Below, one piece after another: positions 54,790 through 64,000 of a stretch of DNA of 64,000 nucleotides (position 1 is its first letter; every line of letters starts with the position of its first letter). Source of the DNA: Sporolactobacillus kofuensis (GTDB lineage Bacteria; Bacillota; Bacilli; Bacillales; Sporolactobacillaceae); NCBI RefSeq assembly GCF_024125425.1, contig NZ_JAMXWN010000005.1, forward strand, positions 1-64,000, written 5' to 3'. The notes under the pieces are model-generated. The model saw nothing but the letters and a program-made list of their open reading frames with translations. It was not told where the DNA came from and did not search any database. The translations under genes and the position numbers were made by a program.

Positions 54790-55128
54790 ATGAATCCAGG
54801 TAAATTCAATCGAAAGATTACTTTTCAATCGATGCAACCAGTTTATGATGCAGACGGCTTTCAGACGGGGACCGATTGGACAGATGTAAAGACCGTTTAT
54901 GCTTGGCCAAAGACGTTGAGTGGTCGTGAATTCGTAGCGGCAAATAGCGATCAGAATAGTCGATCAGAACGTTGGCGAATTCGCTATACAACTGGATTAT
55001 CTGAGGATATGCGCATCCGCTACGGGACGCGTTTTTTTAATATCACAGCGATCCTGCAAGATGACGAGTTACGTCAAACGCTAACTTGTGTTTGCGAGGA
55101 GGTGATCCCGGATGCCTCTGAAATTTGA
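54790..55128 (+). CDS. Head closure (stopper) protein (112 aa)
   Basis: SPP1 gp16-like head closure protein. GKFNRKITFQS opening, a TDVKTVYAWPKTLSGREF core and the RWRIRYTTGLSEDMRIRYG beta segment. Overlaps the next gene by 17 bases. Confidence 0.9.
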   Translation: MNPGKFNRKITFQSMQPVYDADGFQTGTDWTDVKTVYAWPKTLSGREFVAANSDQNSRSERWRIRYTTGLSEDMRIRYGTRFFNITAILQDDELRQTLTCVCEEVIPDASEI

Positions 55129-55468
55129 GGGAATGGACGATCTTTTATCTAAACTGAGTCAATTGGAGCATCCGGAATTTGCTAAAGAACGAGCGCTTGA
55201 CGTTGGGGCGGAACATATGCGGCAGAAAATAGCCGAAAGTGTGCCACGCGGATCCGGAAGTGATCATGCCGCGGATCACATTATTGTTAAAAAAGAAAAT
55301 GGTACCCGCGAGATTGGCCCCGATCACGGTTATTGGTATTTGAAGTTTCCTGAGTTTGGGACGTCGACACAACCAGCGCAAGGATTTATGGCTAAGACGT
55401 TTCATGCGGAAATTAAGACAACACAGAACAAGATGGCTGATTCCATCCGAAAGGACTTGGGATTATGA
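55112..55468 (+). CDS. HK97 gp10-like tail-joining protein (118 aa)
   Basis: Conserved blocks FEGMDDLLSKLSQLE, ALDVGAEHMRQKIAESVPRG and a FPEFGTSTQPAQGFM end. Connects tail tube to head. Confidence 0.9.
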   Translation: MPLKFEGMDDLLSKLSQLEHPEFAKERALDVGAEHMRQKIAESVPRGSGSDHAADHIIVKKENGTREIGPDHGYWYLKFPEFGTSTQPAQGFMAKTFHAEIKTTQNKMADSIRKDLGL

Positions 55469-55821
55469 GCCGGAATAGTGAAGTATTAACAGCATTGGCG
55501 AGTATCGGTGTGCCGGTAAATTACCAGTTTTATAATGGTTCAGCGCTCACCTATGCCACGTTTTTGTTTATTGACGAGACAGAAGCATTGACGGCTGATG
55601 ATGAGGAACAGCTGACCAACTATTATTTGCAGGTTGATCTTTGGGCGAAGCCGAACAGCAGTGGAAATTATACGAATACGTTGCCAATTGAAGCGGCAGT
55701 TAAAGCAGCATTGAATGGTATCTACTATGCTCGGACCGGGGCTTATGATCTGCCCGAGATGGATACAAAGATCATGCACAGAGCAATACGATTTAAAAAA
55801 ACTGACGTGCCTAATTTGTAG
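55465..55821 (+). CDS. Tail completion/terminator-type protein (118 aa)
   Basis: Position and size fit a tail terminator. The YYLQVDLWAKPNSSGNYTNT stretch is typical of minor tail proteins of this slot (DUF3168/DUF806-like). Overlaps the preceding gene by four bases. Confidence 0.75.
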   Translation: MSRNSEVLTALASIGVPVNYQFYNGSALTYATFLFIDETEALTADDEEQLTNYYLQVDLWAKPNSSGNYTNTLPIEAAVKAALNGIYYARTGAYDLPEMDTKIMHRAIRFKKTDVPNL

Positions 55822-55851
55822 GTGCGTTTTAATTTTTAGGAGGACAGTACA

Positions 55852-56424
55852 ATGGCACAAATTGGTTTAAAAGATCTGTATTATTGCAAACTTCTCACTG
55901 ATGATACTACAGGCGTCACTTATGATACGACACCAAAAAAAATTGCCGGTCTAATTAATGCAAATATCAATCCAACTTATAATGATGGTACTTTATTTGC
56001 AGATGACGGACCAGCAGAAACTGCATCAAGTCTTGGCGGTATCGCAGTGACAATCGGTACAAAAGATATTTCTACGGAAGACGAAGCAGCACTGCTCGGG
56101 AAAACTGTAGATACAAATGGGGTGATTGTGGATAGTACAGATGATAATCCTCCATATGTGGCGATTGGATTTCGGTCGCTTAAATCCGACAATACGTACC
56201 TTTATGTTTGGCTGCTTAAAGGAAAATTCCAGCCATACCAAGAGCAATTCCAAACGAAAGATAACAATATCAATTTTCAAACGCCGTCGATTACGGGAAA
56301 TTTTGTTGCACGAAATAATGATGGTAAATGGCGTTTCAAGGCGCAGAGTGGCGACGAAGGAATTGCTGCCAATTTGATTTCAAGCTGGTTTACCAAAGTG
56401 TATGACGGAACTACTCCAGCTTAA
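55852..56424 (+). CDS. Major tail (tube) protein, phi13 family (190 aa)
   Basis: Forms the tail tube. GLKDLYYCKLLTDDTTG opening and VAIGFRSLKSDNTYLYVWLLKGKF block are characteristic. AGGAGG precedes the ATG. A UUCG-loop terminator follows, which should make this and the upstream genes the most abundant transcripts. Confidence 0.93.
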   Translation: MAQIGLKDLYYCKLLTDDTTGVTYDTTPKKIAGLINANINPTYNDGTLFADDGPAETASSLGGIAVTIGTKDISTEDEAALLGKTVDTNGVIVDSTDDNPPYVAIGFRSLKSDNTYLYVWLLKGKFQPYQEQFQTKDNNINFQTPSITGNFVARNNDGKWRFKAQSGDEGIAANLISSWFTKVYDGTTPA

Positions 56425-56429
56425 TTTAT

Positions 56430-56451
56430 GGACTCTTCGGAGTCCTTTTTT
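56430..56451 (+). terminator. UUCG-loop terminator after the tail tube gene
   Basis: GGACTC (56430-56435), loop TTCG, GAGTCC (56440-56445), followed by six Ts. Confidence 0.85.
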
Positions 56452-56475
56452 ATTTTGAATATGAGGTGATTTACA

Positions 56476-56778
56476 TTGGAAGTCACATTAACTATAGATG
56501 GCAAAGAAAAGAAATTTTCATCGGGTAAAGTTTATTTGGCAGCATTGATTAATCTTACTGAAATGCAGACAAGAATTGACTTCAAAACACTTGATAAGAA
56601 AGAAGACATTCAGGAATTTGCTCAATTTATAGCTGATGATATTTTTCATGGGCAGTTTACTTCAGAAGAATTAATAAACGGTATCGATATGATCGAGTGG
56701 AATAAAAAATATCTTGAATTTTTTGATGTTGTTATGGGTATTCTCCCATCCGCAGAAACAGAAGAAGAAAAAAACTAA
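56476..56778 (+). CDS. Tail assembly chaperone gpG (100 aa)
   Basis: Binds the tape measure protein during tail assembly. TTG start eight bases after GAGGTGATT. Acidic (FAQFIADDIFHGQFTSEELINGI), ending SAETEEEKN. The last codons contain the slippery heptamer for the gpGT fusion. Confidence 0.9.
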   Translation: MEVTLTIDGKEKKFSSGKVYLAALINLTEMQTRIDFKTLDKKEDIQEFAQFIADDIFHGQFTSEELINGIDMIEWNKKYLEFFDVVMGILPSAETEEEKN

Positions 56779-56927
56779 CGCCGCGCGATAAGTTTGAGAA
56801 TATAAAAAAACTTTATCGCGCGTTGCAAAAAAATGGCATGACGGACAAAGAGATCAACGAGATCGATGCCCGGATGTTTTTTATTATGAACAAGCCTGAA
56901 CGTGTGTACATCGATCAATTGCTGTAG
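56476..56927 (+). CDS. Tail assembly chaperone gpGT, made by -1 frameshift (150 aa)
   Basis: A slip of -1 at A-AAA-AAC (56769-56775) joins gpG to a second frame that has no start of its own, read as LTPRDKFENIKKLYRALQKN and ending ERVYIDQLL at a TAG (56925-56927). The join is 56476-56775 then 56775-56927. A perfect 10-bp stem begins six bases after the heptamer. The T part normally recruits tail tube to the tape measure. Confidence 0.9.
56769..56822 (+). promoter_or_regulatory. Programmed -1 ribosomal frameshift signal
   Basis: Slippery A-AAA-AAC (56769-56775), six-base spacer, then stem CGCGCGATAA (56782-56791) with TTATCGCGCG (56813-56822) around a 21-base A-rich loop. Confidence 0.92.
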
Positions 56928-56938
56928 GAGGTGAGAGT

Positions 56939-59900
56939 ATGGCAGACCAAGAAATAGGTGCACTTAAAATCAGTCTCAGTCTTCAAGAGGCTGATTTTTC
57001 TAAGTCCATGGGTGAAATCACTCGGAAAATACGCGGTGTCAACAGCGAATTTAAAGTCGCAGCTGCAGGTGTTGATGGTTTTGACAAAACGCTGGCAGGG
57101 ATGCAGGCCAACTCTCGCCGCCTAACTAGCATATTAGAACTGCAAAGATCACGTGTAGCATCGTTAAAGTCTGAATATGATCGAGCATCAAATTCTGCGG
57201 AAATTAATCAAAAAGAAGTCGATAATCTATCCAAACGCTATAACAACAGCGTAGCGGCAATGAAAAATACAGAAGCTCAACTTGGTCGGGTAAATAAACA
57301 GATTGCTGAACAATCCACATTTTGGGGACGTGCGGCCGCAAATGCGGACAGGTTTCGTGATGTTGGTGATCGTGTTTCTGCAACTGGATCGACAATGATG
57401 CGTACGTTTGGTGTTGCTACGACTGCCATCGGTGGAGGTCTCGGTCTTGCTGCTAAGTCAGCTATGGACTTTGAATCGCAGATGTCCGGAGTAAAGTCAG
57501 TAATGGCACCTGATGAAGTCCGCAGGTATAGTAAAGAGCTTGAAAATCTAGCCATTGTACAAGGATCAAAAACGGCGTACAGTGCAACACAGGCAGCACA
57601 AGCCGAAGAAGAATTAGTTAAAGCTGGGGTGTCTGTTAAGGACATAATCCATGGCGGACTTTCAGGCGCACTTAACCTTGCTACTGCTGGTTCTCTTAAT
57701 CTAAAAGATGCCGCTGAAATTGCATCAACTGCGCTTAATGCTTTCAAGAATGACAATCTTTCAGTTTCTCAAGCTGCAGATATTTTAGCCGGTGCGGCTA
57801 ATGCCTCCGCTACGGATGTTGGAGAGCTTAAATTTGGCTTATCTGCTGTTTCTACGGTCGCCGCTGGCGTTGGTTGGAGTTTTAAAGACACAAGCACTGC
57901 ACTTGCTGAATTCGCTCAGAACGGGCTTAAGGGACAGGATGCAGGGACATCGCTCAAGACAATGCTCTTAAACTTGCAACCGCAAACGACTAAGGCAGCA
58001 GGTGCGATGAAAGACCTGGGCCTCATCACCAAAGACGGTAACAATTTATTTATTGATGCACATGGGCGATTCAAAAATCTTGCCGATATTTCCGAAATTT
58101 TACGTACACACATGGATAACTTAACGGAAGCCCAACAACAACAGGCTTTAAAAACCATGTTTGGTACGGATGCCGTTCGTGCGTCCAACATCTTAATGCG
58201 CGAAGGCGCTAAGGGTGCAACCGATATGGCGACCGCGATTAGTAAAATATCGGCAGCAGACGTAGCCAAGCAGAAGCTCGATAATATGAAAGGCACCTTA
58301 GAGCAATTACGCGGCTCTTTAGAAACAGCGGGCATTACAGTCGGTAATGCGCTATTACCATCGCTAAGGAGCCTGACAAAGGACGTCCAGGGCGTTGTTG
58401 ACTGGTTTAATAAGCTTGATCCTGCTACCCAGCAATGGATTGCTAAAGCGGCTCTCGGAACGACTGCAACGTTAGGTGTTGGCACTGCTATGGGTGCGAT
58501 GACCATGGCGATTGGCGGAGGAATTAAGCAGTTTGGAAGCCTTGCTATTGGAATTAATGCGGTCAATACAGCTTTCCGGGAAGTTAAAGCTGCACGTGCT
58601 GCTGAATCGGTAGCTGATATTGGTGCAGGGGCATCAGGAGCGGCTGGTAAAGTTGGCACGCTGACTAAAGGTGCTGGATTACTAACAGGAGCGATTGGCG
58701 CCCTAACGAGCCCTGTTGGCCTTGTTACGCTTGGTATTGGTGCCGCTGGCCTTGCGGCTTATGGTTTATATCATCACTTTACCAAAATACAGGACACGTC
58801 GACTGCGGCGGCCGATGCAATTGGTAAGCAACGCGCAGAACTCACACCGCTAATCAACCGATATGATGAACTAACCGGAAAATCTAAGCTAACATCGAAT
58901 GAATTTGGAAGATTTGTCGATATTCAGTCACAGCTTAAAAAAACGTCTAGTGCAAATGAAATTAAGAAACTCAAAGATGAAGCCGATCAGCTGCAAAATA
59001 AGTCGGGACTATCCAATAAGCAACTGTCTGAAATGGTTGATTTAAACGGTAAGCTTGTCAAATCTGTACCAGGTGCAACGGATAAAATTACGGATCAAGG
59101 AAATCGTATTGCCGAAAATACAAAGAAAGCAAAAGCATATAATTCGCAACTACTAGAACAACAGTTACGTGAACTAGAGATTAAGAAGAATGCTGCTGAA
59201 GGCAATGAAGCGAAATACAAAAAAGAGATTGCTAATTTACAAAGTAATCTTAACGTTGGCTTAGCGCATGAAAACGACTTATCAAAGATCGCAAATTACT
59301 TAAATGAGCACGGTGTTGAAGCAACAAAAGAACATTTTCGCTATCGCCGTGACATCAATCAATTGCTTTCGAATAACGGAGCATCTCTAAAATCGCAGTT
59401 GTCGACAATGATGTCCCAGAATGACGAAGCTAAAAAAAAGATCGGCTATGATAAGGAACAACTTGATCGTTCAAATCAACTTAAAGCAAATATCGCTAAT
59501 GTTTATCTGAAGTCTGTGGGTATCACTGAGCAGGGGCATGCCGGAATAAGTGCACTTGCTCAGCAAGTAGAAAAATTGAAACAACAAGGTGACCAACTAG
59601 CTAAAAACCATGCATCCGGAAAGTTATCAACTGCCCAATATAATCAAGGTCGAGAAGCAATCCAAGGCCAGATTGATAAGCTTACAGGTGTTGGCCACAA
59701 GATTTCTAATGCTACTGACGGAGCATACAGCCTGAATAAGGAATTGAGAAAGGACATCAATAAGGATGTTAATTCTCATACACACACAGATGGAACCTAT
59801 AAAAGCCTTGATAATGCAGTTAGTAAAAGTGTGAACGTAAAGGTTAACAAACCAAAAGATTATTACAATCTAACTGACGACATTACAAAAAATCTTTATG

Positions 59901-60418
59901 TTAAGGTCCACGCATCTAAGTTGCAGGAATATGTAAATAGTCATGCTACTGGTGCCAGAAACATACCGCATGATGAGGTCGCACTCGTGGGTGAAGCTGG
60001 CCGTGAATTTGTCCATGATAAGAAATTTGGTACGTACCTGGTCAATGAACCGACGATCGTTCCGTTGTCTGCTGGTTCTTCTGTGCTTAAAAACGCGGAC
60101 ACCGAACGATTAGGTAAAGCACTCGGGTTGAGAGGTTTTGCTGTCGGTGTTGGTGACGCGTTCGATAGTTTGATGAATCGGTACGTGCCGGACGTGAGTC
60201 AGACGGCGGCTGCCCCGCAGGTAACTGTGAACAATGATAACTCGGCGTTGCTTATGGCCATGAAACAGCAACTTGCTATGGCGCAACAAACGGTCGATTT
60301 ATTAGCCAAGATTTTGATGAAGGATCCTAATATTAATTTAAATCCGAATGATTTTGACACTTTTATGAGTAAACGATTTGGAAAGATGTACAGCAATGCT
60401 ATATACATGAGTAGGTGA
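56939..60418 (+). CDS. Tape measure protein (1159 aa)
   Basis: Sets tail length. N-terminal coiled coil (residues 1-130), TP901-type tape measure core (SAMDFESQMSGVKSVMAPDEV; ALAEFAQNGLKGQDAGTSLKTMLLNLQP), hydrophobic segments around 500-625 (TLGVGTAMGAMTMAIGGGI; LLTGAIGALTSPVGLVTLGI), a long coiled region, and a C-terminal HDEVALVGEAGREFVHDKKF block. GGAGGTGAG precedes the ATG. Overlaps Dit's upstream region. Confidence 0.95.
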   Translation: MADQEIGALKISLSLQEADFSKSMGEITRKIRGVNSEFKVAAAGVDGFDKTLAGMQANSRRLTSILELQRSRVASLKSEYDRASNSAEINQKEVDNLSKRYNNSVAAMKNTEAQLGRVNKQIAEQSTFWGRAAANADRFRDVGDRVSATGSTMMRTFGVATTAIGGGLGLAAKSAMDFESQMSGVKSVMAPDEVRRYSKELENLAIVQGSKTAYSATQAAQAEEELVKAGVSVKDIIHGGLSGALNLATAGSLNLKDAAEIASTALNAFKNDNLSVSQAADILAGAANASATDVGELKFGLSAVSTVAAGVGWSFKDTSTALAEFAQNGLKGQDAGTSLKTMLLNLQPQTTKAAGAMKDLGLITKDGNNLFIDAHGRFKNLADISEILRTHMDNLTEAQQQQALKTMFGTDAVRASNILMREGAKGATDMATAISKISAADVAKQKLDNMKGTLEQLRGSLETAGITVGNALLPSLRSLTKDVQGVVDWFNKLDPATQQWIAKAALGTTATLGVGTAMGAMTMAIGGGIKQFGSLAIGINAVNTAFREVKAARAAESVADIGAGASGAAGKVGTLTKGAGLLTGAIGALTSPVGLVTLGIGAAGLAAYGLYHHFTKIQDTSTAAADAIGKQRAELTPLINRYDELTGKSKLTSNEFGRFVDIQSQLKKTSSANEIKKLKDEADQLQNKSGLSNKQLSEMVDLNGKLVKSVPGATDKITDQGNRIAENTKKAKAYNSQLLEQQLRELEIKKNAAEGNEAKYKKEIANLQSNLNVGLAHENDLSKIANYLNEHGVEATKEHFRYRRDINQLLSNNGASLKSQLSTMMSQNDEAKKKIGYDKEQLDRSNQLKANIANVYLKSVGITEQGHAGISALAQQVEKLKQQGDQLAKNHASGKLSTAQYNQGREAIQGQIDKLTGVGHKISNATDGAYSLNKELRKDINKDVNSHTHTDGTYKSLDNAVSKSVNVKVNKPKDYYNLTDDITKNLYVKVHASKLQEYVNSHATGARNIPHDEVALVGEAGREFVHDKKFGTYLVNEPTIVPLSAGSSVLKNADTERLGKALGLRGFAVGVGDAFDSLMNRYVPDVSQTAAAPQVTVNNDNSALLMAMKQQLAMAQQTVDLLAKILMKDPNINLNPNDFDTFMSKRFGKMYSNAIYMSR

Positions 60419-60423
60419 GCGTT

Positions 60424-61248
60424 ATGGAAACTCTGACAATCGAACGATTAGACGGAACCAAAGAAGATATCCAGGATATTAATGGGGCAATGCTCTTAAC
60501 TTGTGATGATCAGGGTCCTCAGCCTGTGATTAATTACAGTCAGATGGCTGGGGTTGATGGCAAGCAGGATAATGGGACAACCTTTGATTCACGCCCCATC
60601 ACTGCGACGTTTTCCTTAGCCGGTATTGATAAGTACTCTTATACGCTGGCTACTCGTGCTATATGGTCAAAATTATTCAGCCGTGAGCCTTATTATATCA
60701 GCTGGTCTCGAATGCCGGGCATGCGTTATCTCGTCCATTGCCAACCGTTTCAATATTCTCGTTTAAATGCATGGACAGCATCGTACACGGTCCAGTTCGA
60801 TGCATTCAAGGGCTATCCTGAATCAGTTGGCCGAACTGATCTTGACCCGATTAACATGCTGTCTGATAAATATCAGATGATTGGCCAAGGCTTTGACATG
60901 TCTGAAGACCCGATCTACCATCACACAGAAAGTAGTTTTCGAATTTTTAACGCTGGCAGTGAAACGATTAATCCACGCCAGCACTTTCTTTTAATCTCGA
61001 TCAAAGGTGTAGGCACCCCAACACTGACAAATCTTACAACTGGTGATGTTTTTCAGTACAATAGTGAACTATCTGCGGATGATGAATTGACGATCGAAGG
61101 AGTTTATCCAAAGCTTAACGGTGTTAATTGTGGGCGAGATACCAACCATGGATTGATTACAATCGCTCCTGGTTGGAATGATATGGAGCTGACCGGGTTA
61201 AGCAATCCAGAGTCAACCTTCGGATTTTATTTCTTGTACACGAAATGA
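60424..61248 (+). CDS. Distal tail protein Dit (274 aa)
   Basis: Hub ring at the tail tip. Sipho_tail family features: an ATFSLAGIDKYSYTLATRAIWSKLF N-terminal domain and a galectin-like C-terminal domain (NAGSETINPRQHFLLI...). ATG 60424 has AGGTGAG at a suitable distance; a GTG at 60415 overlaps that site. Confidence 0.88.
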   Translation: METLTIERLDGTKEDIQDINGAMLLTCDDQGPQPVINYSQMAGVDGKQDNGTTFDSRPITATFSLAGIDKYSYTLATRAIWSKLFSREPYYISWSRMPGMRYLVHCQPFQYSRLNAWTASYTVQFDAFKGYPESVGRTDLDPINMLSDKYQMIGQGFDMSEDPIYHHTESSFRIFNAGSETINPRQHFLLISIKGVGTPTLTNLTTGDVFQYNSELSADDELTIEGVYPKLNGVNCGRDTNHGLITIAPGWNDMELTGLSNPESTFGFYFLYTK

Positions 61249-61259
61249 GGTTAGATATT

Positions 61260-62876
61260 ATGGATGATTTACTGATAAATGATGGGGTAAACGAAGAAAT
61301 ATTGATCGACTTTGATCCAGATAGTTTTAAAGAAGATTGGCAGAAAAACAGTGCCTGGTCAATTGGTTTCACCGTTCCTCGAACAGTACGGAATGCCATC
61401 ACCTACGATATGATACAAGGCGATAAAATTATCATCTATGAAGGTCAGCAGTTTATTATTAAAAGTCTTAACCCAAATGCAACCGGCCCGGTAACTTACA
61501 AAGAAGTCACTGCACCGCATATTTATTTTACATGCCAAGATCATCGGCAGTATGACCAGCAGTCAAAAATTTGGTCGATTGATGAAGCGATGCACTGGGC
61601 GTTTGATAACAATGTGCTGGGGTTTGATTTTGAGATCATTGGTTCATTTCCGACCGTACAGATTGACAATTTTGGCGATAATGACGCACTATCTATGCTT
61701 AGCGATATCTTAAATAAGTTTGGTGCCATCCTAGAAGCAGATAATAAGCATCTTATTCTGTATTCGGCTGCTGAATGGGGGTCCATATCAGAAAAAGTGA
61801 TCCGGTATCAGCACAACACAGACGGCGTTCAGTGTACGGTCGACACGAGTAATCTTAAGACAGTGATTAGGGGCTACGGGAAGCAAAATGATGATGGCTC
61901 ATATGTATTTGATCCGGTTACTTACACAAGCCCGAACATAACAAAATACGGAGAACGACATGCTGCGCCGATCAGAGATGATCGGTTTTTATATGCCGAT
62001 TCGATGCTTACTTATTTGCAAACGCAGCTACAAGATGAGCCCGTTGTCAGCTTGTCTGCGCCGTTAAAGACAAAAGAGGATATCAGCCGCGGAGAGCACC
62101 GCTTACTAATTTACGAGCCGCTAAATCTTGATACAGATGTCCAGATTATCGCTTATTCGAAGTATCCGCGCTCAAATAAGCCACCTGAAGTCACTTTTAG
62201 TAACTCAACGAAAAACATGGTTGATGTTATGTCGAGTTTTGCTAACGTTGGAACGACAGTAGGTAAGGTGATTGACGACAACGGTCAGGTAAGAACTGAA
62301 GCACTAGGAACGACTGTTGCAGACGCGGTACAGAAGATTAATAGTGTAGTGACAAGTGATGATCTGCTTGACTTAACGAAATCGACTGGAAAAATACAAG
62401 AATCACAGGCGCGTATTGGACCCGGTACCACGTTTGCGGCTGGGTATGATCCTATACAGCAAGACGGCATACCACTTGCCACGGATGCCATTGACGGCTT
62501 ATTGAGCAAAGAGTATCACCAAATTGTTGCTTCACTTCCTGAGGTCGGCATTGTCGGGCCAGGTGGACAAGTTACTTATAAGGTTCTTGTTTCAGATGTC
62601 GTATTCGGCGGTCTAATGTCGCCTGAAGATGTTAAAAAGGTACACTCATTACTTGCTAATGAGGATGGCAGTGTTGCTGAAGCCACAGAAACAGATGATG
62701 GGTTACTCGGTTTCATAGATAAGCAGAACCTAAATAAATTGTCACTTTGGTTTAGCGGAAGTGGCTTTAATCCGAAAGTCGAAGATCCTAAGAATTCAGG
62801 AACGTATGTGAATCTTTCGGACGTTTTATCTAATTTTGAAACAAGGATTGCAACACTCGAAGGAGGTACACCCTAA
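61260..62876 (+). CDS. Tail-associated protein Tal, prophage endopeptidase tail family (538 aa)
   Basis: Tail tip protein with gp27-like domain (WSIGFTVPRTVRNAITYDMIQGDKIIIYEGQQF, then AMHWAFDNNVLGFDFEI and DILNKFGAILEADNKHL). C-terminal part is less conserved and carries baseplate linkers; no lysozyme or NlpC motif is apparent. ATG 61260 has GAGG upstream. Confidence 0.85.
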   Translation: MDDLLINDGVNEEILIDFDPDSFKEDWQKNSAWSIGFTVPRTVRNAITYDMIQGDKIIIYEGQQFIIKSLNPNATGPVTYKEVTAPHIYFTCQDHRQYDQQSKIWSIDEAMHWAFDNNVLGFDFEIIGSFPTVQIDNFGDNDALSMLSDILNKFGAILEADNKHLILYSAAEWGSISEKVIRYQHNTDGVQCTVDTSNLKTVIRGYGKQNDDGSYVFDPVTYTSPNITKYGERHAAPIRDDRFLYADSMLTYLQTQLQDEPVVSLSAPLKTKEDISRGEHRLLIYEPLNLDTDVQIIAYSKYPRSNKPPEVTFSNSTKNMVDVMSSFANVGTTVGKVIDDNGQVRTEALGTTVADAVQKINSVVTSDDLLDLTKSTGKIQESQARIGPGTTFAAGYDPIQQDGIPLATDAIDGLLSKEYHQIVASLPEVGIVGPGGQVTYKVLVSDVVFGGLMSPEDVKKVHSLLANEDGSVAEATETDDGLLGFIDKQNLNKLSLWFSGSGFNPKVEDPKNSGTYVNLSDVLSNFETRIATLEGGTP

Positions 62877-64000
62877 TGAAATGGCCATATAGTTTTGACA
62901 TGATCGAATCCATGAAAGCTTTTTATGATCGATTAAAACAGCTATTTGCTGATGTTGGCAGTGACATGCAGGAACAGAAGACACGTGTAGATAACCTCGT
63001 CAATGGCGTAGAGCAACCGTCTGAGGTTGTCGACATGCATCTTGGTAGAGATAGCCAAACCTATCCAGTTGCTAGGGATATGGTACTTGGCGAGATCGGG
63101 AAAACAGAAGCTGCACAGGCGGTAATTAATGCAGACACTGCTGCGCAGTTGGCGACTCAGAACGATTCTGTTGCTGCGCAGTTGGCGGATGAGGCGCAAC
63201 AAAGACAAATTAAAGATGAAGATTTAGAAATTAAAAAGGCTCAAAAAAGCGATGTAGTTTCTCTACAGTCACAATTTAATACTTTGGTCGCAAATGCTGG
63301 AAATACTGATGGCAATGCAGAACTTTTAGGGATACGATCAGATTCGATTGGCAGTTCTTTTACAACATCTGGTGACAGGATAACAAATATAGAAAAAACC
63401 ATGGTAACAGGTCTATCTAAATTTGAACCCGGTGATTGGGAGTCTGGCAATTTAGATGCAAATGGGAATAATGCATCATCAAATCAACGAATAAGAACAG
63501 CGAACTTTCACGGCTTTAGCGGGGAAACAATTCATCTTCATGTGAATGCTGGTTATGGATTAAGTATGTTCTATTTTGATGACGATAAAAATTATATTGG
63601 GAAATCTTCATATAATTCAGATATGGATGTTGTGATGAGTCACCCATATTATAAATTCGCTATTGGAGCAAATGGGGATCCAGTAATTAATGTGTCAGCC
63701 GCATTAAATATTGAGATGTATGTTAAAGTAAATCTTTATATAAATGATGGGGCAGTTACTACAGAAAAGTTAGGAAATAAGTCTGTAACTGATGATAAGA
63801 TTAATCTATCAAATATAGCAGCATTTAAAAATTTGATTTACAATTATGCAACAAATATTGGTGCGCCCAAAACTGGAGGCTATCTTAATTCTGGATTATT
63901 AACAACTGAATTAAGTTCTAACGTTGAATATTTATTTCTTGTTGATTTATCCACAGCTTTTAACAAGATTGAGGGATACTCTAACCCAGGATTAACTATA
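62876..64000 (+). CDS. Tail fibre/receptor-binding-like protein, 3' end cut by the window
   Basis: ATG overlaps the Tal stop and follows AAGGAGGTAC. The first 375 codons are open to the edge. An N-terminal coiled-coil shaft (FYDRLKQLFADVGSDMQEQK, then AAQLATQNDSVAAQLADEAQ) is followed by a beta-rich region with the repeat-like TTEKLGNKSVTDDKINLSNI, usual in tail fibres. The host-recognition domain probably lies beyond the edge. Confidence 0.75.
   Translation, partial: MKWPYSFDMIESMKAFYDRLKQLFADVGSDMQEQKTRVDNLVNGVEQPSEVVDMHLGRDSQTYPVARDMVLGEIGKTEAAQAVINADTAAQLATQNDSVAAQLADEAQQRQIKDEDLEIKKAQKSDVVSLQSQFNTLVANAGNTDGNAELLGIRSDSIGSSFTTSGDRITNIEKTMVTGLSKFEPGDWESGNLDANGNNASSNQRIRTANFHGFSGETIHLHVNAGYGLSMFYFDDDKNYIGKSSYNSDMDVVMSHPYYKFAIGANGDPVINVSAALNIEMYVKVNLYINDGAVTTEKLGNKSVTDDKINLSNIAAFKNLIYNYATNIGAPKTGGYLNSGLLTTELSSNVEYLFLVDLSTAFNKIEGYSNPGLTI

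Noticed and set aside
57916-58659. Long open frame (about 247 codons) antisense to the tape measure gene
   Set aside because: Ala/Ser/Leu-rich mirror of a coding strand; no ribosome site or family.

Overview
The window looks like the chromosome of a low-to-mid GC, endospore-forming member of the Bacillales. It carries spoVID, ysxE and spoIIB homologues and the conserved Bacillus-type order ysoA-tig-clpX-lonB-ysxC-(gap)-spoVID-ysxE-valS-folC-...-spoIIB-radC. Three things set it apart from Bacillus subtilis: no lonA, no hemAXCDBL cluster between ysxC and spoVID, and a SCIFF peptide/radical-SAM maturase pair that is more typical of Clostridia. Together they suggest a fermentative, possibly heme-lacking lineage; a Sporolactobacillaceae-like organism is my best guess, inferred from gene content only.

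Layout 1-31.06 kb (host chromosome): a partial tRNA at the left edge, a small hypothetical gene, scfA/scfB (ribosomal peptide and its maturase, separated by an attenuator-like terminator), a DoxX membrane protein, class III fructose-bisphosphatase, a DUF1461 membrane protein, an iron-dependent alcohol dehydrogenase, a yolD-like/SRAP pair with a LexA-like box in its promoter, an M29 aminopeptidase, ysoA-tig, a hairpin-rich leader and clpX, a tandem 160-bp repeat, lonB-ysxC, a DUF421 protein, the spore-coat morphogenesis genes spoVID plus two coat kinase-like genes, a T-box-controlled valS, folC, a GAF-GGDEF diguanylate cyclase, spoIIB and the 5' part of radC.

Layout 31.06-64 kb (prophage): a cos-type siphovirus is integrated in radC and truncates it. 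The lysogeny module is integrase and CI-like repressor on the minus strand, with a cro-like gene divergent and repeated CTGTA operators between them. The early module (33.4-46.6 kb) has a DUF2800 nuclease-like protein, a DUF2815 ssDNA-binding-like protein, a family A DNA polymerase, DUF3310, a possible mini sliding clamp, two zinc-finger/HTH paralogues, a VirE-type primase-helicase, an iteron-rich AT-rich gap that looks like a replication origin, VRR-NUC, a SNF2 helicase and an ArpU/RinA-like late regulator. The late module (47.1 kb to the edge) has HNH, TerS, TerL, portal, a degenerate methyltransferase-like protein, a P-loop/ClpP protease fusion, HK97 capsid, connectors, a phi13-type tail tube protein, the gpG/gpGT chaperones with a -1 frameshift signal, tape measure, Dit, Tal and a tail-fibre-like protein that runs off the window. 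Lysis genes and attR lie outside.

The strongest unusual signals are the gpG/gpGT frameshift cassette (slippery heptamer, 6-nt spacer, perfect 10-bp stem), the eight perfect GTCAACCTT/AAGGTTGAC copies in the phage origin candidate, the in-frame P-loop NTPase-protease with a strong internal start, the multi-hairpin leader upstream of clpX, and the SCIFF peptide that has five cysteines rather than six.
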